From contig NZ_PYWK01000001.1 in the NCBI RefSeq assembly GCF_003049645.1, positions 1,333,487-1,397,486 of the forward strand: a stretch of 64,000 nt of DNA, read 5' to 3'. Of this stretch, positions 16,616 through 24,535 are shown one piece after another; position 1 is the stretch's first letter, and each line of letters opens with the position of its first letter. The notes beneath the pieces are model-generated. The model made no database searches, was not told the origin of the DNA, and saw only the letters and a program-made list of their open reading frames with translations. This DNA comes from Metasolibacillus fluoroglycofenilyticus (GTDB lineage: Bacteria; Bacillota; Bacilli; Bacillales_A; Planococcaceae). Position numbers and translations under genes: made by a program.

Positions 16616-17746
16616 ATGCAAACAACGGTTATGTCACAGCTTTTTTATGAACGGGAAGTTGCGCAAATGCGATTACGCTATTTGCTTGCATTAGAAGATT
16701 ATTTCCAAGGAAATAGGGAGCAGCTTATTAGGCAATTTCAGCAGGCTTTTCAACAAATTTGCGAGCAGCTTGTAGCGCAACAAATTCTTCAGCATAAAGA
16801 GCCGCTTGGAAATATCACGATTTCGCTGCTGCGTACGGAATTGCTAGAGGGCAAATTTCGCTATGTAGTGGAAGGAACAACAGGCAAATGGTTTTTTGAT
16901 GTTGCCCCAATTATCACGATTTATGATGCGAGCTGGGCATTACAATTTTTAGCGCAATATATAGTGGAGCTCGAAAAATATAGCAAAGTGTTTGCAGGGA
17001 CGATTTCCCAGCTAGAAATAGATGGCTTGAAATTACAGGATGTAAAGTATTTTCACCAATATATTGCTAGTCTCGCACGCCTTGCACTTAGAGATGGAGC
17101 AGTAAGTACAGCCTATGAACAACTAGAGCGAGAGGCAAACCTTGAAGTGCGCATAGGGGAATTTTTCGATTACAGTGAAACAGTTTATCGTGAAGGAACC
17201 CCCACTAAAACCGCAGATGAAATAAAAGCATGGCTAGGTGAAAAATTGCCCAATGTCTATGCCTACGAGAACTTTCGTCAGCTTGACCTATCCAACGGTA
17301 TGTACAATGACATAGATTTGCGCTATGCGTTTTTTGAAAATAGCCATCTAGCAAATAGCGAGCTATGTCGTTGTGCATTAATAGGGACGGATTTTGCAAA
17401 GGGGAATTTAATGAACGCTAATTTAAGTGCAAGTATGATACATGAGGCAAATTTTAGCCTCTGTCAACTACAAGGTGCAAATTTTCAACAAGTACAGGGG
17501 GCAGTGGGTCTGGAAAGTCGCCAACAATGGGACATGCCAGGCTATTACCCCGTTCAATTTACAGGTGCTAATTTAGAAAGAGCCAATTTTGAGCGAGCTG
17601 ATTTACGAGGTGCTAATTTTCTAGGTGCTAATTTATATAATACTCATTTTGCGGGTGCTAATTTAGAAGGCGCAATTTTTTCAAAGGCAGCACAGCCATC
17701 GATACAGCTTACAGCAAAGCAAGCAGCCGAAGCTATTTGGCAATAA
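16616..17746 (+). CDS. Pentapeptide-repeat protein with N-terminal helical domain
   Basis: 376 residues. Residues 1-220 are helical and of unknown type; residues about 235-360 carry pentapeptide repeats of the A(N/D)LxG type (LMNANLSASM, GANFQQ, TGANLERANFERADLRGANFLGANLYN, GANLEGAIF), which fold into a right-handed square beta-helix. Pentapeptide proteins beside VgrG genes are common in CIS loci and can serve as tip extensions or adaptors that carry effectors. It follows the first VgrG gene with its own GGGGGAGA site. Role inferred from neighbours. Confidence 0.8.
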   Translation: MQTTVMSQLFYEREVAQMRLRYLLALEDYFQGNREQLIRQFQQAFQQICEQLVAQQILQHKEPLGNITISLLRTELLEGKFRYVVEGTTGKWFFDVAPIITIYDASWALQFLAQYIVELEKYSKVFAGTISQLEIDGLKLQDVKYFHQYIASLARLALRDGAVSTAYEQLEREANLEVRIGEFFDYSETVYREGTPTKTADEIKAWLGEKLPNVYAYENFRQLDLSNGMYNDIDLRYAFFENSHLANSELCRCALIGTDFAKGNLMNANLSASMIHEANFSLCQLQGANFQQVQGAVGLESRQQWDMPGYYPVQFTGANLERANFERADLRGANFLGANLYNTHFAGANLEGAIFSKAAQPSIQLTAKQAAEAIWQ

Positions 17747-17759
17747 AGGAGTAGAGGCG

Positions 17760-18308
17760 ATGAACTATTTTATTGTAAGACAGGACCAACGCAACCTACA
17801 GGCAGTGGAACCAATAGGAATAACAAAAGTACTCACAAAAGAGCTGTTAACGGCCGAGCGACTAGAAGAACTAGAGCTAGTCAACCGACAGTTTTCCATA
17901 ACGACTAAAAAAGAGCCTGATTATATCGACTTTATTGAAAGACCAATTGCATTATTTTCTGACACACTCAAACAGCTTATTGAAAAATATGATACGAGCT
18001 TACCTTGGAAATCTGTTGTCTTGGCTGATATTCCAAATGTCCAGCAAACGCTTTACTGGCTAATGATTCCACCTAAAATAGCTTGTTTATCGCCACAAAC
18101 AGAATTCCATCTCGATGGCACGCTCAAAAAGCTAGTCATTGATGAAGAAAAAGCTAAGCCCTACAGCATTTTTCAAATCGAAGGAATTCATGAGCCATTT
18201 ATTTTAATCAATATCGAACTGGCTGAAAGCTTATTGCGCAGACAATTTCGCGGTATCCAGCTACAAAGAGTGCAAACAGAAGGCAGATGGCAGGAGTTAT
18301 TTAACTAA
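17760..18308 (+). CDS. Imm11/DUF1629-like protein
   Basis: 182 residues, soluble. The C-terminal motif (FILINIELAESLLRRQFRGIQLQRV) and the general layout resemble the Imm11/DUF1629 family, whose members often sit in toxin-immunity loci and next to DUF4280 or VgrG genes. Immunity function is therefore possible, but no matching toxin is adjacent: the toxin gene is 1.9 kb downstream with its own partner. An adaptor role in loading the PAAR-like tip is an alternative. Confidence 0.5.
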   Translation: MNYFIVRQDQRNLQAVEPIGITKVLTKELLTAERLEELELVNRQFSITTKKEPDYIDFIERPIALFSDTLKQLIEKYDTSLPWKSVVLADIPNVQQTLYWLMIPPKIACLSPQTEFHLDGTLKKLVIDEEKAKPYSIFQIEGIHEPFILINIELAESLLRRQFRGIQLQRVQTEGRWQELFN

Positions 18309-18328
18309 TTACTTAAAGAAAGAGGCGA

Positions 18329-18745
18329 ATGAGCATGGCAGAACAACCATTACAAAACAAAGGTGCCGTACAGCTTAGTTATGTTGTAGCAGGTGCAACC
18401 TTATCCTGTTCTGAGGGAGACCAAACAAGTACATTGCAATTGCCTGTTAGTCATGGGGTTTTTCTAAAAAATAAGGCGAAAATGAATGAAATGGACTTTC
18501 AACCGAACGTTCATGTCCAGCCTTTTGGGCTATGTCAAACATTGGCAAATCCAGCCGTCGCTGCGGCTACAGCAGCTAATAACGGTGTTTTAAAGCCTAT
18601 GCCCTGCACACCTGTCCTAACAATGCCTTGGATTAACGGTAAAAGTGACCAATTAATTGAAAACTCCCCTGCTTTAACGACGCAATCAACGAATATGTGC
18701 TTATATTGTGGAACAATTCGTGTGGAGGATGACGGGCAGGAATAA
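18329..18745 (+). CDS. DUF4280 PAAR-like spike-tip protein
   Basis: 138 residues. The sequence has the DUF4280 pattern: SYVVAGATLSCSEGD near the start, FGLCQTLANPAVAAATAA in the middle, KPMPCTPVL followed by LTTQSTNMCLYCGTI at the end, with conserved cysteines at both ends that probably bind a metal at the apex. DUF4280 domains replace PAAR as the sharpened tip of VgrG spikes in many Gram-positive and eCIS loci. It is expressed between the Imm11-like gene and the second VgrG-like gene, so it probably caps that spike. An ATG at 18,335 is an alternative start. Confidence 0.85.
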   Translation: MSMAEQPLQNKGAVQLSYVVAGATLSCSEGDQTSTLQLPVSHGVFLKNKAKMNEMDFQPNVHVQPFGLCQTLANPAVAAATAANNGVLKPMPCTPVLTMPWINGKSDQLIENSPALTTQSTNMCLYCGTIRVEDDGQE

Positions 18746-18763
18746 TGGAAAGGAGGAAGGCAG

Positions 18764-20221
18764 ATGAGCAAGCATGAAGCTATTGGATACGGTGAACTAA
18801 CGCTTGTATCCCCTTATGATGTGCAGACATTACAGGATATACGCCTTAGCCAAGCAGTGAATGACCATGCAAGGCTGGTCTTAACTGGAATCATCCCTGC
18901 AGAACAAAAAGACCGATGTATGCAGGAGGCAACGAGTATGGACCAAGTTGAGCTATACCAGCTGAGTAAAGGTAAGCGCGTGCGTCCATTGTTTCGAGGG
19001 CAAGTAACAAAGTTAGTTGTTCGGATGGTCAGAGGGATTTATCAAATCGAATTAGAGGCAATATCTGCTACAGCGCAGCTTGATTATAAGCAGCAATCCC
19101 GCTCCTTTCAAAATGGGCAAATGACCTATGAAGCCATGCTGCGTGAAATCATAAAAAGCTATGCAGGTGCAGATATTATCGACCAAGCATCCAAGGGTGC
19201 AAAAACACAAGCATTTATATTACAATATAGGGAAACAGACTGGCAATTTCTCCAAAGATTAGCGAGTCATTTCCGCACAGTACTTGTGCCAGCAGTTGAC
19301 AGCGCACAGCCTAAATTATGGTTTGGCTTACCGGAAGGGAATATCGTACAGCTTGCGGCGAATCATTATAGCGTAAGCAAAAATCGCATGCTATATTTAC
19401 AAGCGAAACAAAATGATACAAGCCACCCACTAGCGGAGGAGGATATACTGCATTATAGCGTGACTTCCACACAGCCAGCCGCTTTAGGCGACCGCGTGCA
19501 TTTCCAAGGCAAGGAGCTCGTCATCGCCAAGTCCATTGCTCGTATGGAGCAAGGAGTATGGACGTATGACTATCATCTCGTCCCCAAAACAGGTATTTAC
19601 CAAGCGAAACAAACACTCTCGGCTCATACAGGGATTGCACTACAGGGGAAAGTGTTGGAAGTCAAAAAAGACCAAGTACGTCTTCATTTGTTGATGGATG
19701 AAAAGCAAAAGAAAGAGGAGGCGACATGGTTTTCGCTGGCAACCCCTTATAGTGCAGAGGGACATAGTGGCTTCTATAGCCCGCCAGAGGAAGGGGACAG
19801 TGTTCAACTCATTGTTCCTTCCATTGAAGAAAGATCAGCTTTTGTGCGACAGAGCTTACGCCAAGATGGCGACAAGAATCCAAAAACGGCTGAGGCTGAC
19901 ACCGCTTACTGGGGCAATGCAAACGGCAAGGAAATTAAGCTTGAACCGCAAGCAGTGACCTTGACAGCGACGGAAGGTGCTGTCTATATCAGCGTACACC
20001 AAGACAGTGGAATCGAGGTACAGAGCCAGCATCCTTTAGCCGTGACAGCAGGCGGCAATCTCGTCCTCACAGGCAACACCATCTCGTGGACAGCGACCGA
20101 ATCCATCCACTTCACGTGTCGCTCAAGCAGCCTCGTGCTCGATGGCATATCTGATATTCAAGGACAAGTCGTATACATGACAGGTAGCTCGAAAGCCCCT
20201 GTTCCATTAGGGGGTGCCTAA
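18764..20221 (+). CDS. VgrG/GPD-family spike protein 2
   Basis: 485 residues, a paralogue of the protein at 15,182 sharing its layout: hub domain (SPYDVQTLQDIRLSQAVNDHARL, LQYRETDWQFLQRLASHF), OB-fold (GKVLEVKKDQVRLHLLMD...HSGFYSPPEEGDSVQLIVP) and a beta-helix needle. The last third is visibly more GC-rich than the first copy, leading into the GC-rich toxin gene. Its stop overlaps the toxin start by one base (TAATG), so spike and toxin are translationally coupled. This copy probably carries the PT-TG toxin, alone or with the DUF4280 tip. Confidence 0.88.
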   Translation: MSKHEAIGYGELTLVSPYDVQTLQDIRLSQAVNDHARLVLTGIIPAEQKDRCMQEATSMDQVELYQLSKGKRVRPLFRGQVTKLVVRMVRGIYQIELEAISATAQLDYKQQSRSFQNGQMTYEAMLREIIKSYAGADIIDQASKGAKTQAFILQYRETDWQFLQRLASHFRTVLVPAVDSAQPKLWFGLPEGNIVQLAANHYSVSKNRMLYLQAKQNDTSHPLAEEDILHYSVTSTQPAALGDRVHFQGKELVIAKSIARMEQGVWTYDYHLVPKTGIYQAKQTLSAHTGIALQGKVLEVKKDQVRLHLLMDEKQKKEEATWFSLATPYSAEGHSGFYSPPEEGDSVQLIVPSIEERSAFVRQSLRQDGDKNPKTAEADTAYWGNANGKEIKLEPQAVTLTATEGAVYISVHQDSGIEVQSQHPLAVTAGGNLVLTGNTISWTATESIHFTCRSSSLVLDGISDIQGQVVYMTGSSKAPVPLGGA

Positions 20222-21369
20222 TGGGGAAGTTCTGGAAATCGATAGGCAAAGCCATTGCCAGCATTCCTGTCGTAGGAAATGCCATCAAAAGTGCGAAAAA
20301 AACCGCACAAAAAGTGAAAACAGAAGTCAAAAAAGTCGCTGAAAAGGTAGAAGCGAAGCTAACCGAATTAAAGGAGAGCGTGGAGGAGCTCCTCGAGGAA
20401 TTAGAGGAATCCGTAGAAGAAGCACTCGGCAAAGTCACCACCTACGCCCGCAAGCTGCAAAACAACCTAGATGAGCTCGCACTAGTCCAGTGGGTGAAGA
20501 ATGATGCGAAAAGCTTTGTGCTAGCTGCCTATAAAAAAACGAAAAAATGGGTAAAAGGTGGCTGGCGTGAAGGTCTCTCCATCGGCGTCGATTTCATCCC
20601 CGTTGTCGGCAATCTAAAAGCCGGCATTGAGGCGGTCATCGGTATCGACCCCATTACCGGACGCAAGCTCAGCACCGCGGAACGCGCCATCGCAGGCGCC
20701 GCCATCATCGGCGGTCCACTCGTCAAAGGGGCGAAGCATGTCGGCAAAGGCGCAATGAAAATCATCCCGAATAGCAATAAACTCGTCAACAGCCTCTCGA
20801 AACCGCTTGCCAAGCTCAAAGAGGGCGGTCAAAAAGTAGCAGAGAAAGCCGCTGCGAAGGCAACGGAGCTGAAAGCCCAAGCCAATGCGATGATGGCCCA
20901 AGCGAAGCAAGGCATGCGAGAGAGTATGGATAACGTTGGTCGTGCGTTGCGGGGGAATGAGCCGCAGCTGGCGATGGCGGGTGCGAATGGCGCGAAGGTT
21001 GGAACTGTGAAGAACAGTGATTCGATTGTGCAGATGAGTAGGGGTGAGTCTGTTGGTTCGGGGGGGAGCGCTAAGGGTAAGGATAATCTTAAATATGATG
21101 ACAGAGTTTTAAAAAGGATGAAAGAAGACGCAGGTACACATCATAACTTCCCTACATCCTTTGACAAAACGATTTTATCTAATAAGCCATCAATTGTTAG
21201 ACCTGATGGACGTGCAGAATATTTACACACAGGAACAATTAATGGTCAACAAGGTGTGTACCATATAACACTTAAAGACGGTGTTGTAACTCATCGTTCG
21301 TTTATTCCACAGAGCGATTGGAAAAGATATTCTAACCGTTGGGAGTTACCATCTCAAGTTACTCCATAA
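20221..21369 (+). CDS. Polymorphic toxin with PT-TG pre-toxin domain, CIS cargo
   Basis: 382 residues. An amphipathic/hydrophobic N-terminus (FWKSIGKAIASIPVVGNAIK) and a Lys/Glu-rich coiled coil (residues 25-90) lead into a pre-toxin TG domain (about 115-165: [37 protein letters not shown]), then an Ala-rich helical stalk. The C-terminal 85 residues (after about 293) are a different module with HHNFPTSFDKTI and a short beta-rich end (THRSFIPQSDWKRYSNRW); it may be a BECR-fold RNase, but I do not recognise it with confidence. Base composition drops from GC-rich to AT-rich at about 21,070, exactly where the toxic module begins. Overlaps the spike gene. Confidence 0.8.
   Translation: MGKFWKSIGKAIASIPVVGNAIKSAKKTAQKVKTEVKKVAEKVEAKLTELKESVEELLEELEESVEEALGKVTTYARKLQNNLDELALVQWVKNDAKSFVLAAYKKTKKWVKGGWREGLSIGVDFIPVVGNLKAGIEAVIGIDPITGRKLSTAERAIAGAAIIGGPLVKGAKHVGKGAMKIIPNSNKLVNSLSKPLAKLKEGGQKVAEKAAAKATELKAQANAMMAQAKQGMRESMDNVGRALRGNEPQLAMAGANGAKVGTVKNSDSIVQMSRGESVGSGGSAKGKDNLKYDDRVLKRMKEDAGTHHNFPTSFDKTILSNKPSIVRPDGRAEYLHTGTINGQQGVYHITLKDGVVTHRSFIPQSDWKRYSNRWELPSQVTP
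20441..20975 (+). repeat. 535-bp recombinogenic repeat, copy A (active toxin)
   Basis: Aligns without gaps to 23,474-24,008 (constant offset 3,033). Positions 20,686-20,921 are identical over 236 bases; flanks show scattered, mostly synonymous differences. It encodes the PT-TG domain and stalk. Confidence 0.95.
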
Positions 21370-21388
21370 AATAGGAGGTTGAAAGCAT

Positions 21389-22042
21389 TTGAAAAAACTT
21401 GATTTTAAAACTTATGGAGAATTTACAAATGAATTGTTAAATCTCAAGTACGACTCACAAATAATTTATGAGGGATATACAGATAACCTAATAACTTCAG
21501 CAGCAGGTGATTTAGAGCTAAAACTAAATTATGGTATGAGTAATACTTCTTCAGTAATCGCTAGAAAATATGGTGACCATATAGTATGGATACCAAAAGT
21601 TCCTTTAGACTCAGATTATAGATACAAAACCATTATTTTTAATTCAAAGCAGTTTGCAGAATTATGGACATTCTTAAAATATAAGGCAGAAGATGACTTA
21701 GAAACAATAAAAAATATAAGTGTCGATGAATTAAAACTAATGTGGATGATTAGAGCTAGAGGGACAGAACGAATTGATGATATATCAAGTCTGATAAAAT
21801 CAGTTAAAAAAAATATCATTGCACTTTCTACAAGTTTAGAACGCGAGGAAACAATCTTTTATAATCTTATTGAAAACCAGTGGGAATTAAAAAAAGATAA
21901 GATAATAGAAGGTCAAGACTATTGGAAAAGTTTTATTTCTTATCTTGATAAGGGAGTATATGAGGAGTGGGAGGTTTTTAAAAAAGATAATAAAGATAAT
22001 CTATATATTCACTTAGGTAATGGATATTGTTTACCAATTTAA
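21389..22042 (+). CDS. Putative immunity protein of the PT-TG toxin
   Basis: 217 residues starting at TTG 21,389 after GGAGG. Acidic, soluble, no signal peptide, no recognised family. It is AT-rich like the toxic module just upstream (19 nt gap), is followed by a strong terminator, and occupies the classic immunity position. The assignment as cognate immunity is from context. Confidence 0.6.
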   Translation: MKKLDFKTYGEFTNELLNLKYDSQIIYEGYTDNLITSAAGDLELKLNYGMSNTSSVIARKYGDHIVWIPKVPLDSDYRYKTIIFNSKQFAELWTFLKYKAEDDLETIKNISVDELKLMWMIRARGTERIDDISSLIKSVKKNIIALSTSLEREETIFYNLIENQWELKKDKIIEGQDYWKSFISYLDKGVYEEWEVFKKDNKDNLYIHLGNGYCLPI

Positions 22043-22049
22043 CACTTGT

Positions 22050-22078
22050 GACGGCTATCGAATGATAGCCGTCTTTTT
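22050..22078 (+). terminator. Strong terminator closing the CIS-toxin-immunity operon
   Basis: Perfect 10-bp stem GACGGCTATC / GATAGCCGTC with a GAAT-type loop and TTTTT. Confidence 0.9.
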
Positions 22079-22129
22079 GTTAGAGTACGGAGTGCCGAAT
22101 AAACTCCTTTTTATTTAAAGAACAAAGAT

Positions 22130-22250
22130 AACCCTTATAAGACATATATGATGTTTTAACAAATTTTATAGTACGTACAACACCTTTTAAACGTATGCCC
22201 TATTTATTCTTTATTTTGTTAAGCAAATAACCGTAATTTCATTAGTTACC
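22130..22250 (+). repeat. Cassette-boundary intergenic repeat, copy 1
   Basis: Shares GATGTTTTAACAA, TAGTACGTACAACA and TATGCC(C/A)TATTTA blocks with 23,347-23,465. Both copies follow an immunity gene. No coding potential. Confidence 0.7.
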
Positions 22251-22276
22251 ACCATTTGTATTTGTTAAACTAAAAC

Positions 22277-22732
22277 TGAGCCACCAACGCAATTGAAATG
22301 AGATCCACTTTCTATCAAAATAATCCTAACGATTAAAAGTTAGGAGGATATAGAGGTGATCAGTTTGGAGAAGAAGTAATTAGTGCTGCTTGAGTACTAC
22401 CAGCACAATACAAGCCAACGTCAAATTGCGGCTAAGCTTAAAATGTCACGCAATACAGTAAAAAGATATATAGAGCAGGATCTCGCCGCAAGACAACAAG
22501 ATACAAGGAATTTATCGGTTACGGACAATTACGTAACGCCTCCAGCATATAAAAAGCGAAACGGTAAAAAGGTTGCCTTAATCAATATGATTATGAAACG
22601 TCTTCGTCAGATGATGAAGCAGAATGAACAGAAGCGTGAATTAAATATGTATAAGCAGCAGTTGAAGATTATTGATATGCATGAAAAGCTTTTGGATGAA
22701 GGATTTAAAATCAGCTATACGACTGGTTAAGA
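22277..22732 (+). mobile_element. IS21-like element fragment
   Basis: A typical IS21 left region (TGAGCCACCAACGCAATTG onward) precedes the start of an istA-like reading frame; the rest of istA and all of istB are absent. The fragment splits a toxin-immunity array. Exact ends cannot be fixed by eye. Confidence 0.55.
22356..22730 (+). pseudogene. istA-like transposase N-terminus, nonsense-mutated and truncated
   Basis: From GTG 22,356 (behind TAGGAGG) the frame reads ISLEKK, then TAA at 22,377, then LVLLEYYQ and the helix-turn-helix RQIAAKLKMSRNTVKRYI typical of IS21 IstA. Restoring one codon (CAA to TAA is the likely change) joins them. After the DNA-binding region and a basic linker the frame ends after 115 more codons, without the DDE domain. 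Not functional as a transposase. Confidence 0.65.
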
Positions 22733-22736
22733 TAAG

Positions 22737-22849
22737 AAAAGGGTTAGAAGGTTCGGTAAAGAACCCGAACTTAGACGCTGAAACAAAAAAATATTACAAG
22801 ATGGTTTGGATAAGGCTAATAAAAATATAAAAAAATAGAAGACTTATTT
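22737..22849 (+). pseudogene. Frameshifted tail of a lost polymorphic toxin
   Basis: The frame reads GLEGSVKNPNLDAETK up to a run of seven A; shifting one base there continues as ILQDGLDKANKNIKK and a stop. One missing A in the run explains the break. It lies 23 nt before a CdiI-like immunity gene, so it is probably the C-terminal end of the cognate toxin, its front removed by the IS-like fragment. Confidence 0.5.
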
Positions 22850-22872
22850 GAACCTTTTGGAGGGATATAAAA

Positions 22873-23349
22873 ATGAAATTAAGGGATATTTATCAATTGC
22901 CACAGGGAGAAGTACAAGAAGACTATGCATTGGGTGAATGGTATAATACCTTAATAAATAAAGATATTACAGAATTAGATATTAATGATTTATGTAGAAT
23001 GACTAAACAGAATATTTTTATTGAATTAGCAATAGGGTTTCTTAAGCTTAATCCTCTAGAAGGTGATGTTTATGATGGGCAGTTATTAGAGGTACTATTT
23101 TCTGTTGATATGGAAAAAATTACAGAACAAAAGGAACTACTTAAAGAAATACTTATGGACGTAAAAGAAAATATAGAAATGGATAATTTTATGAGTGATG
23201 AGGACTTTAATGAATATAAAGACCTAGTAGATAAATTTTTAACTAAAATAAACTTATACTATTACCTTGATTGGCTATATGCCTTTCAAGGCTTCTTTTT
23301 TGGTGGATACCTAGTGTCGAATAAAGCGAATATTATATTTGGGGTGTAG
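22873..23349 (+). CDS. CdiI-like contact-dependent inhibition immunity protein
   Basis: 158 residues after a strong TTTTGGAGGG site. The opening (KLRDIYQLPQGEVQEDYALGEWYNTL, then DLCRMTKQNIFIELAI and a GDVYDGQLLEVL segment) is the pattern of the CdiI immunity family widespread beside polymorphic toxins of Bacillaceae. The final residues (YAFQGFFFGGYLVSNKANIIFGV) look atypical and could be a degraded end. Its toxin survives only as a frameshifted tail just upstream, so it is an orphan immunity gene. Orphan immunities can protect against kin that still carry the toxin. Confidence 0.7.
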   Translation: MKLRDIYQLPQGEVQEDYALGEWYNTLINKDITELDINDLCRMTKQNIFIELAIGFLKLNPLEGDVYDGQLLEVLFSVDMEKITEQKELLKEILMDVKENIEMDNFMSDEDFNEYKDLVDKFLTKINLYYYLDWLYAFQGFFFGGYLVSNKANIIFGV

Positions 23350-23465
23350 ATAACACCTCTATAATGTTTTAACAACTTTTTAGTACGTACAACATCTTTG
23401 AATTGTATGCCATATTTAATAAATTTCACTTCGTGTAAATAACCTAAAAATCATCAGATACTATC
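23347..23465 (+). repeat. Cassette-boundary intergenic repeat, copy 2
   Basis: Diverged direct repeat of 22,130-22,250, ending 9 bases before the second copy of the toxin repeat. It marks the junction between an immunity gene and the next toxin cassette. Confidence 0.7.
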
Positions 23466-23473
23466 ATCCTCAT

Positions 23474-24008
23474 CCTACGCCCGCAAGCTGCAAAACAATC
23501 TAGATGAGCTCGCACTAGTCCAGTGGATGAAGAATGATGCCAAAAGCTTCGTATTAGCTACCTACAAAAAAACGAAAAAATGGGTAAAAGGTGGCTGGCG
23601 CGAGGGTCTCTCCATCGGCGTCGATTTCATCCCCGTTGTCGGCAATCTAAAAGCCGGCATTGAAGCGGTCATCGGCATCGACCCGATTACCGGTCGCAAG
23701 CTCAGCACCGCCGAACGTGCCATCGCAGGCGCCGCCATCATCGGCGGTCCACTCGTCAAAGGGGCGAAGCATGTCGGCAAAGGCGCAATGAAAATCATCC
23801 CGAATAGCAATAAACTCGTCAACAGCCTCTCGAAACCGCTTGCCAAGCTCAAAGAGGGCGGTCAAAAAGTAGCAGAGAAAGCCGCTGCGAAGGCAACGGA
23901 GCTGAAAGCCCAAGCCAATGCGATGATGGCCCAAGCGAAGCAAGGCATGCGAGAAAGTATGGATAACGTTGATCGTGCGTTGCGGGGGAATGAGCCGCAG
24001 CTGGCGAT
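23474..24008 (+). repeat. 535-bp recombinogenic repeat, copy B (orphan toxin)
   Basis: Gapless partner of 20,441-20,975. Homology starts abruptly within the PT-TG gene, leaving out the first 73 codons of toxin 1. Confidence 0.95.
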
Positions 24009-24522
24009 AGTTGGGGGGAATGGCGCGAGGAATAGTGATTCGGTTGTTCAGATGAGTAAGAGTGAAAGTGTTAGTTCGGGAGGAGCTTTTAAGGGTACGG
24101 GTAAAGTTCAAACCCGAACTGAGATTATGAATACCGTTCAAAATATAATGAGTCCTGTATCAAAGAAAATTAAGGAAATCGACCCGGATGCCAAGGTTGG
24201 ATATCGGGGTTCATTGGCAACAGGTCAGAAAGGTCCACATAAGGGGAATGCTCCATTTGACCCAACAGATTTTGATATTGATGCTTTTATTGTTAGTGAT
24301 AAGTTGGCTTCAAGGTTCCCAATAGATGACCCTTGGAGAGCTGGAACAAAAATTAAAGAGATTAGAAGTATGCAAAAAGAAATAGACAAAACACTTAAAG
24401 ACTCTTTAGAAGGTTTAAGAAGGGTGGATAAAAAGGGGAGACCTGATAAATTTACATTTAGAATATACACTCAAAAGGAATTTGAGGAAAAATATAAGAG
24501 GGGTAATCAAATAATAGATTAG
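23527..24522 (+). CDS. Orphan toxin cassette: PT-TG stalk plus nucleotidyltransferase-like tip, lacks N-terminus
   Basis: 331 residues from an ATG that corresponds to an internal Val codon of toxin 1; no Shine-Dalgarno is visible, and the frame is open for 17 codons further up to the repeat edge. So this is probably a silent tip, not an independent gene. Residues 1-160 equal the PT-TG/stalk of toxin 1. The tip (about 200-331) has GYRGSLATG followed by [11 protein letters not shown], the G-S...D-x-D arrangement of the DNA-polymerase-beta-like nucleotidyltransferase superfamily, and [15 protein letters not shown] near the end. It could modify tRNA, nucleotides or protein; the substrate is unknown. 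Confidence 0.7.
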   Translation: MKNDAKSFVLATYKKTKKWVKGGWREGLSIGVDFIPVVGNLKAGIEAVIGIDPITGRKLSTAERAIAGAAIIGGPLVKGAKHVGKGAMKIIPNSNKLVNSLSKPLAKLKEGGQKVAEKAAAKATELKAQANAMMAQAKQGMRESMDNVDRALRGNEPQLAIVGGNGARNSDSVVQMSKSESVSSGGAFKGTGKVQTRTEIMNTVQNIMSPVSKKIKEIDPDAKVGYRGSLATGQKGPHKGNAPFDPTDFDIDAFIVSDKLASRFPIDDPWRAGTKIKEIRSMQKEIDKTLKDSLEGLRRVDKKGRPDKFTFRIYTQKEFEEKYKRGNQIID

Positions 24523-24535
24523 GAGTGTGTTAAAT

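Noticed and set aside
19698-19958. 86-codon basic ORF
   Set aside because: Out-of-frame shadow inside the second spike gene.
1913-20221. Interpretation as a prophage tail module
   Set aside because: No capsid, portal, terminase, integrase, lysis or tape-measure genes; kinase, FHA, phosphatase and Hsp70 genes are interleaved with the structural genes.
20529-20910. Minus-strand ORFs inside the toxin gene
   Set aside because: Antisense shadows of a GC-rich region; the same shadows recur in the repeat copy at 23,562-24,141.
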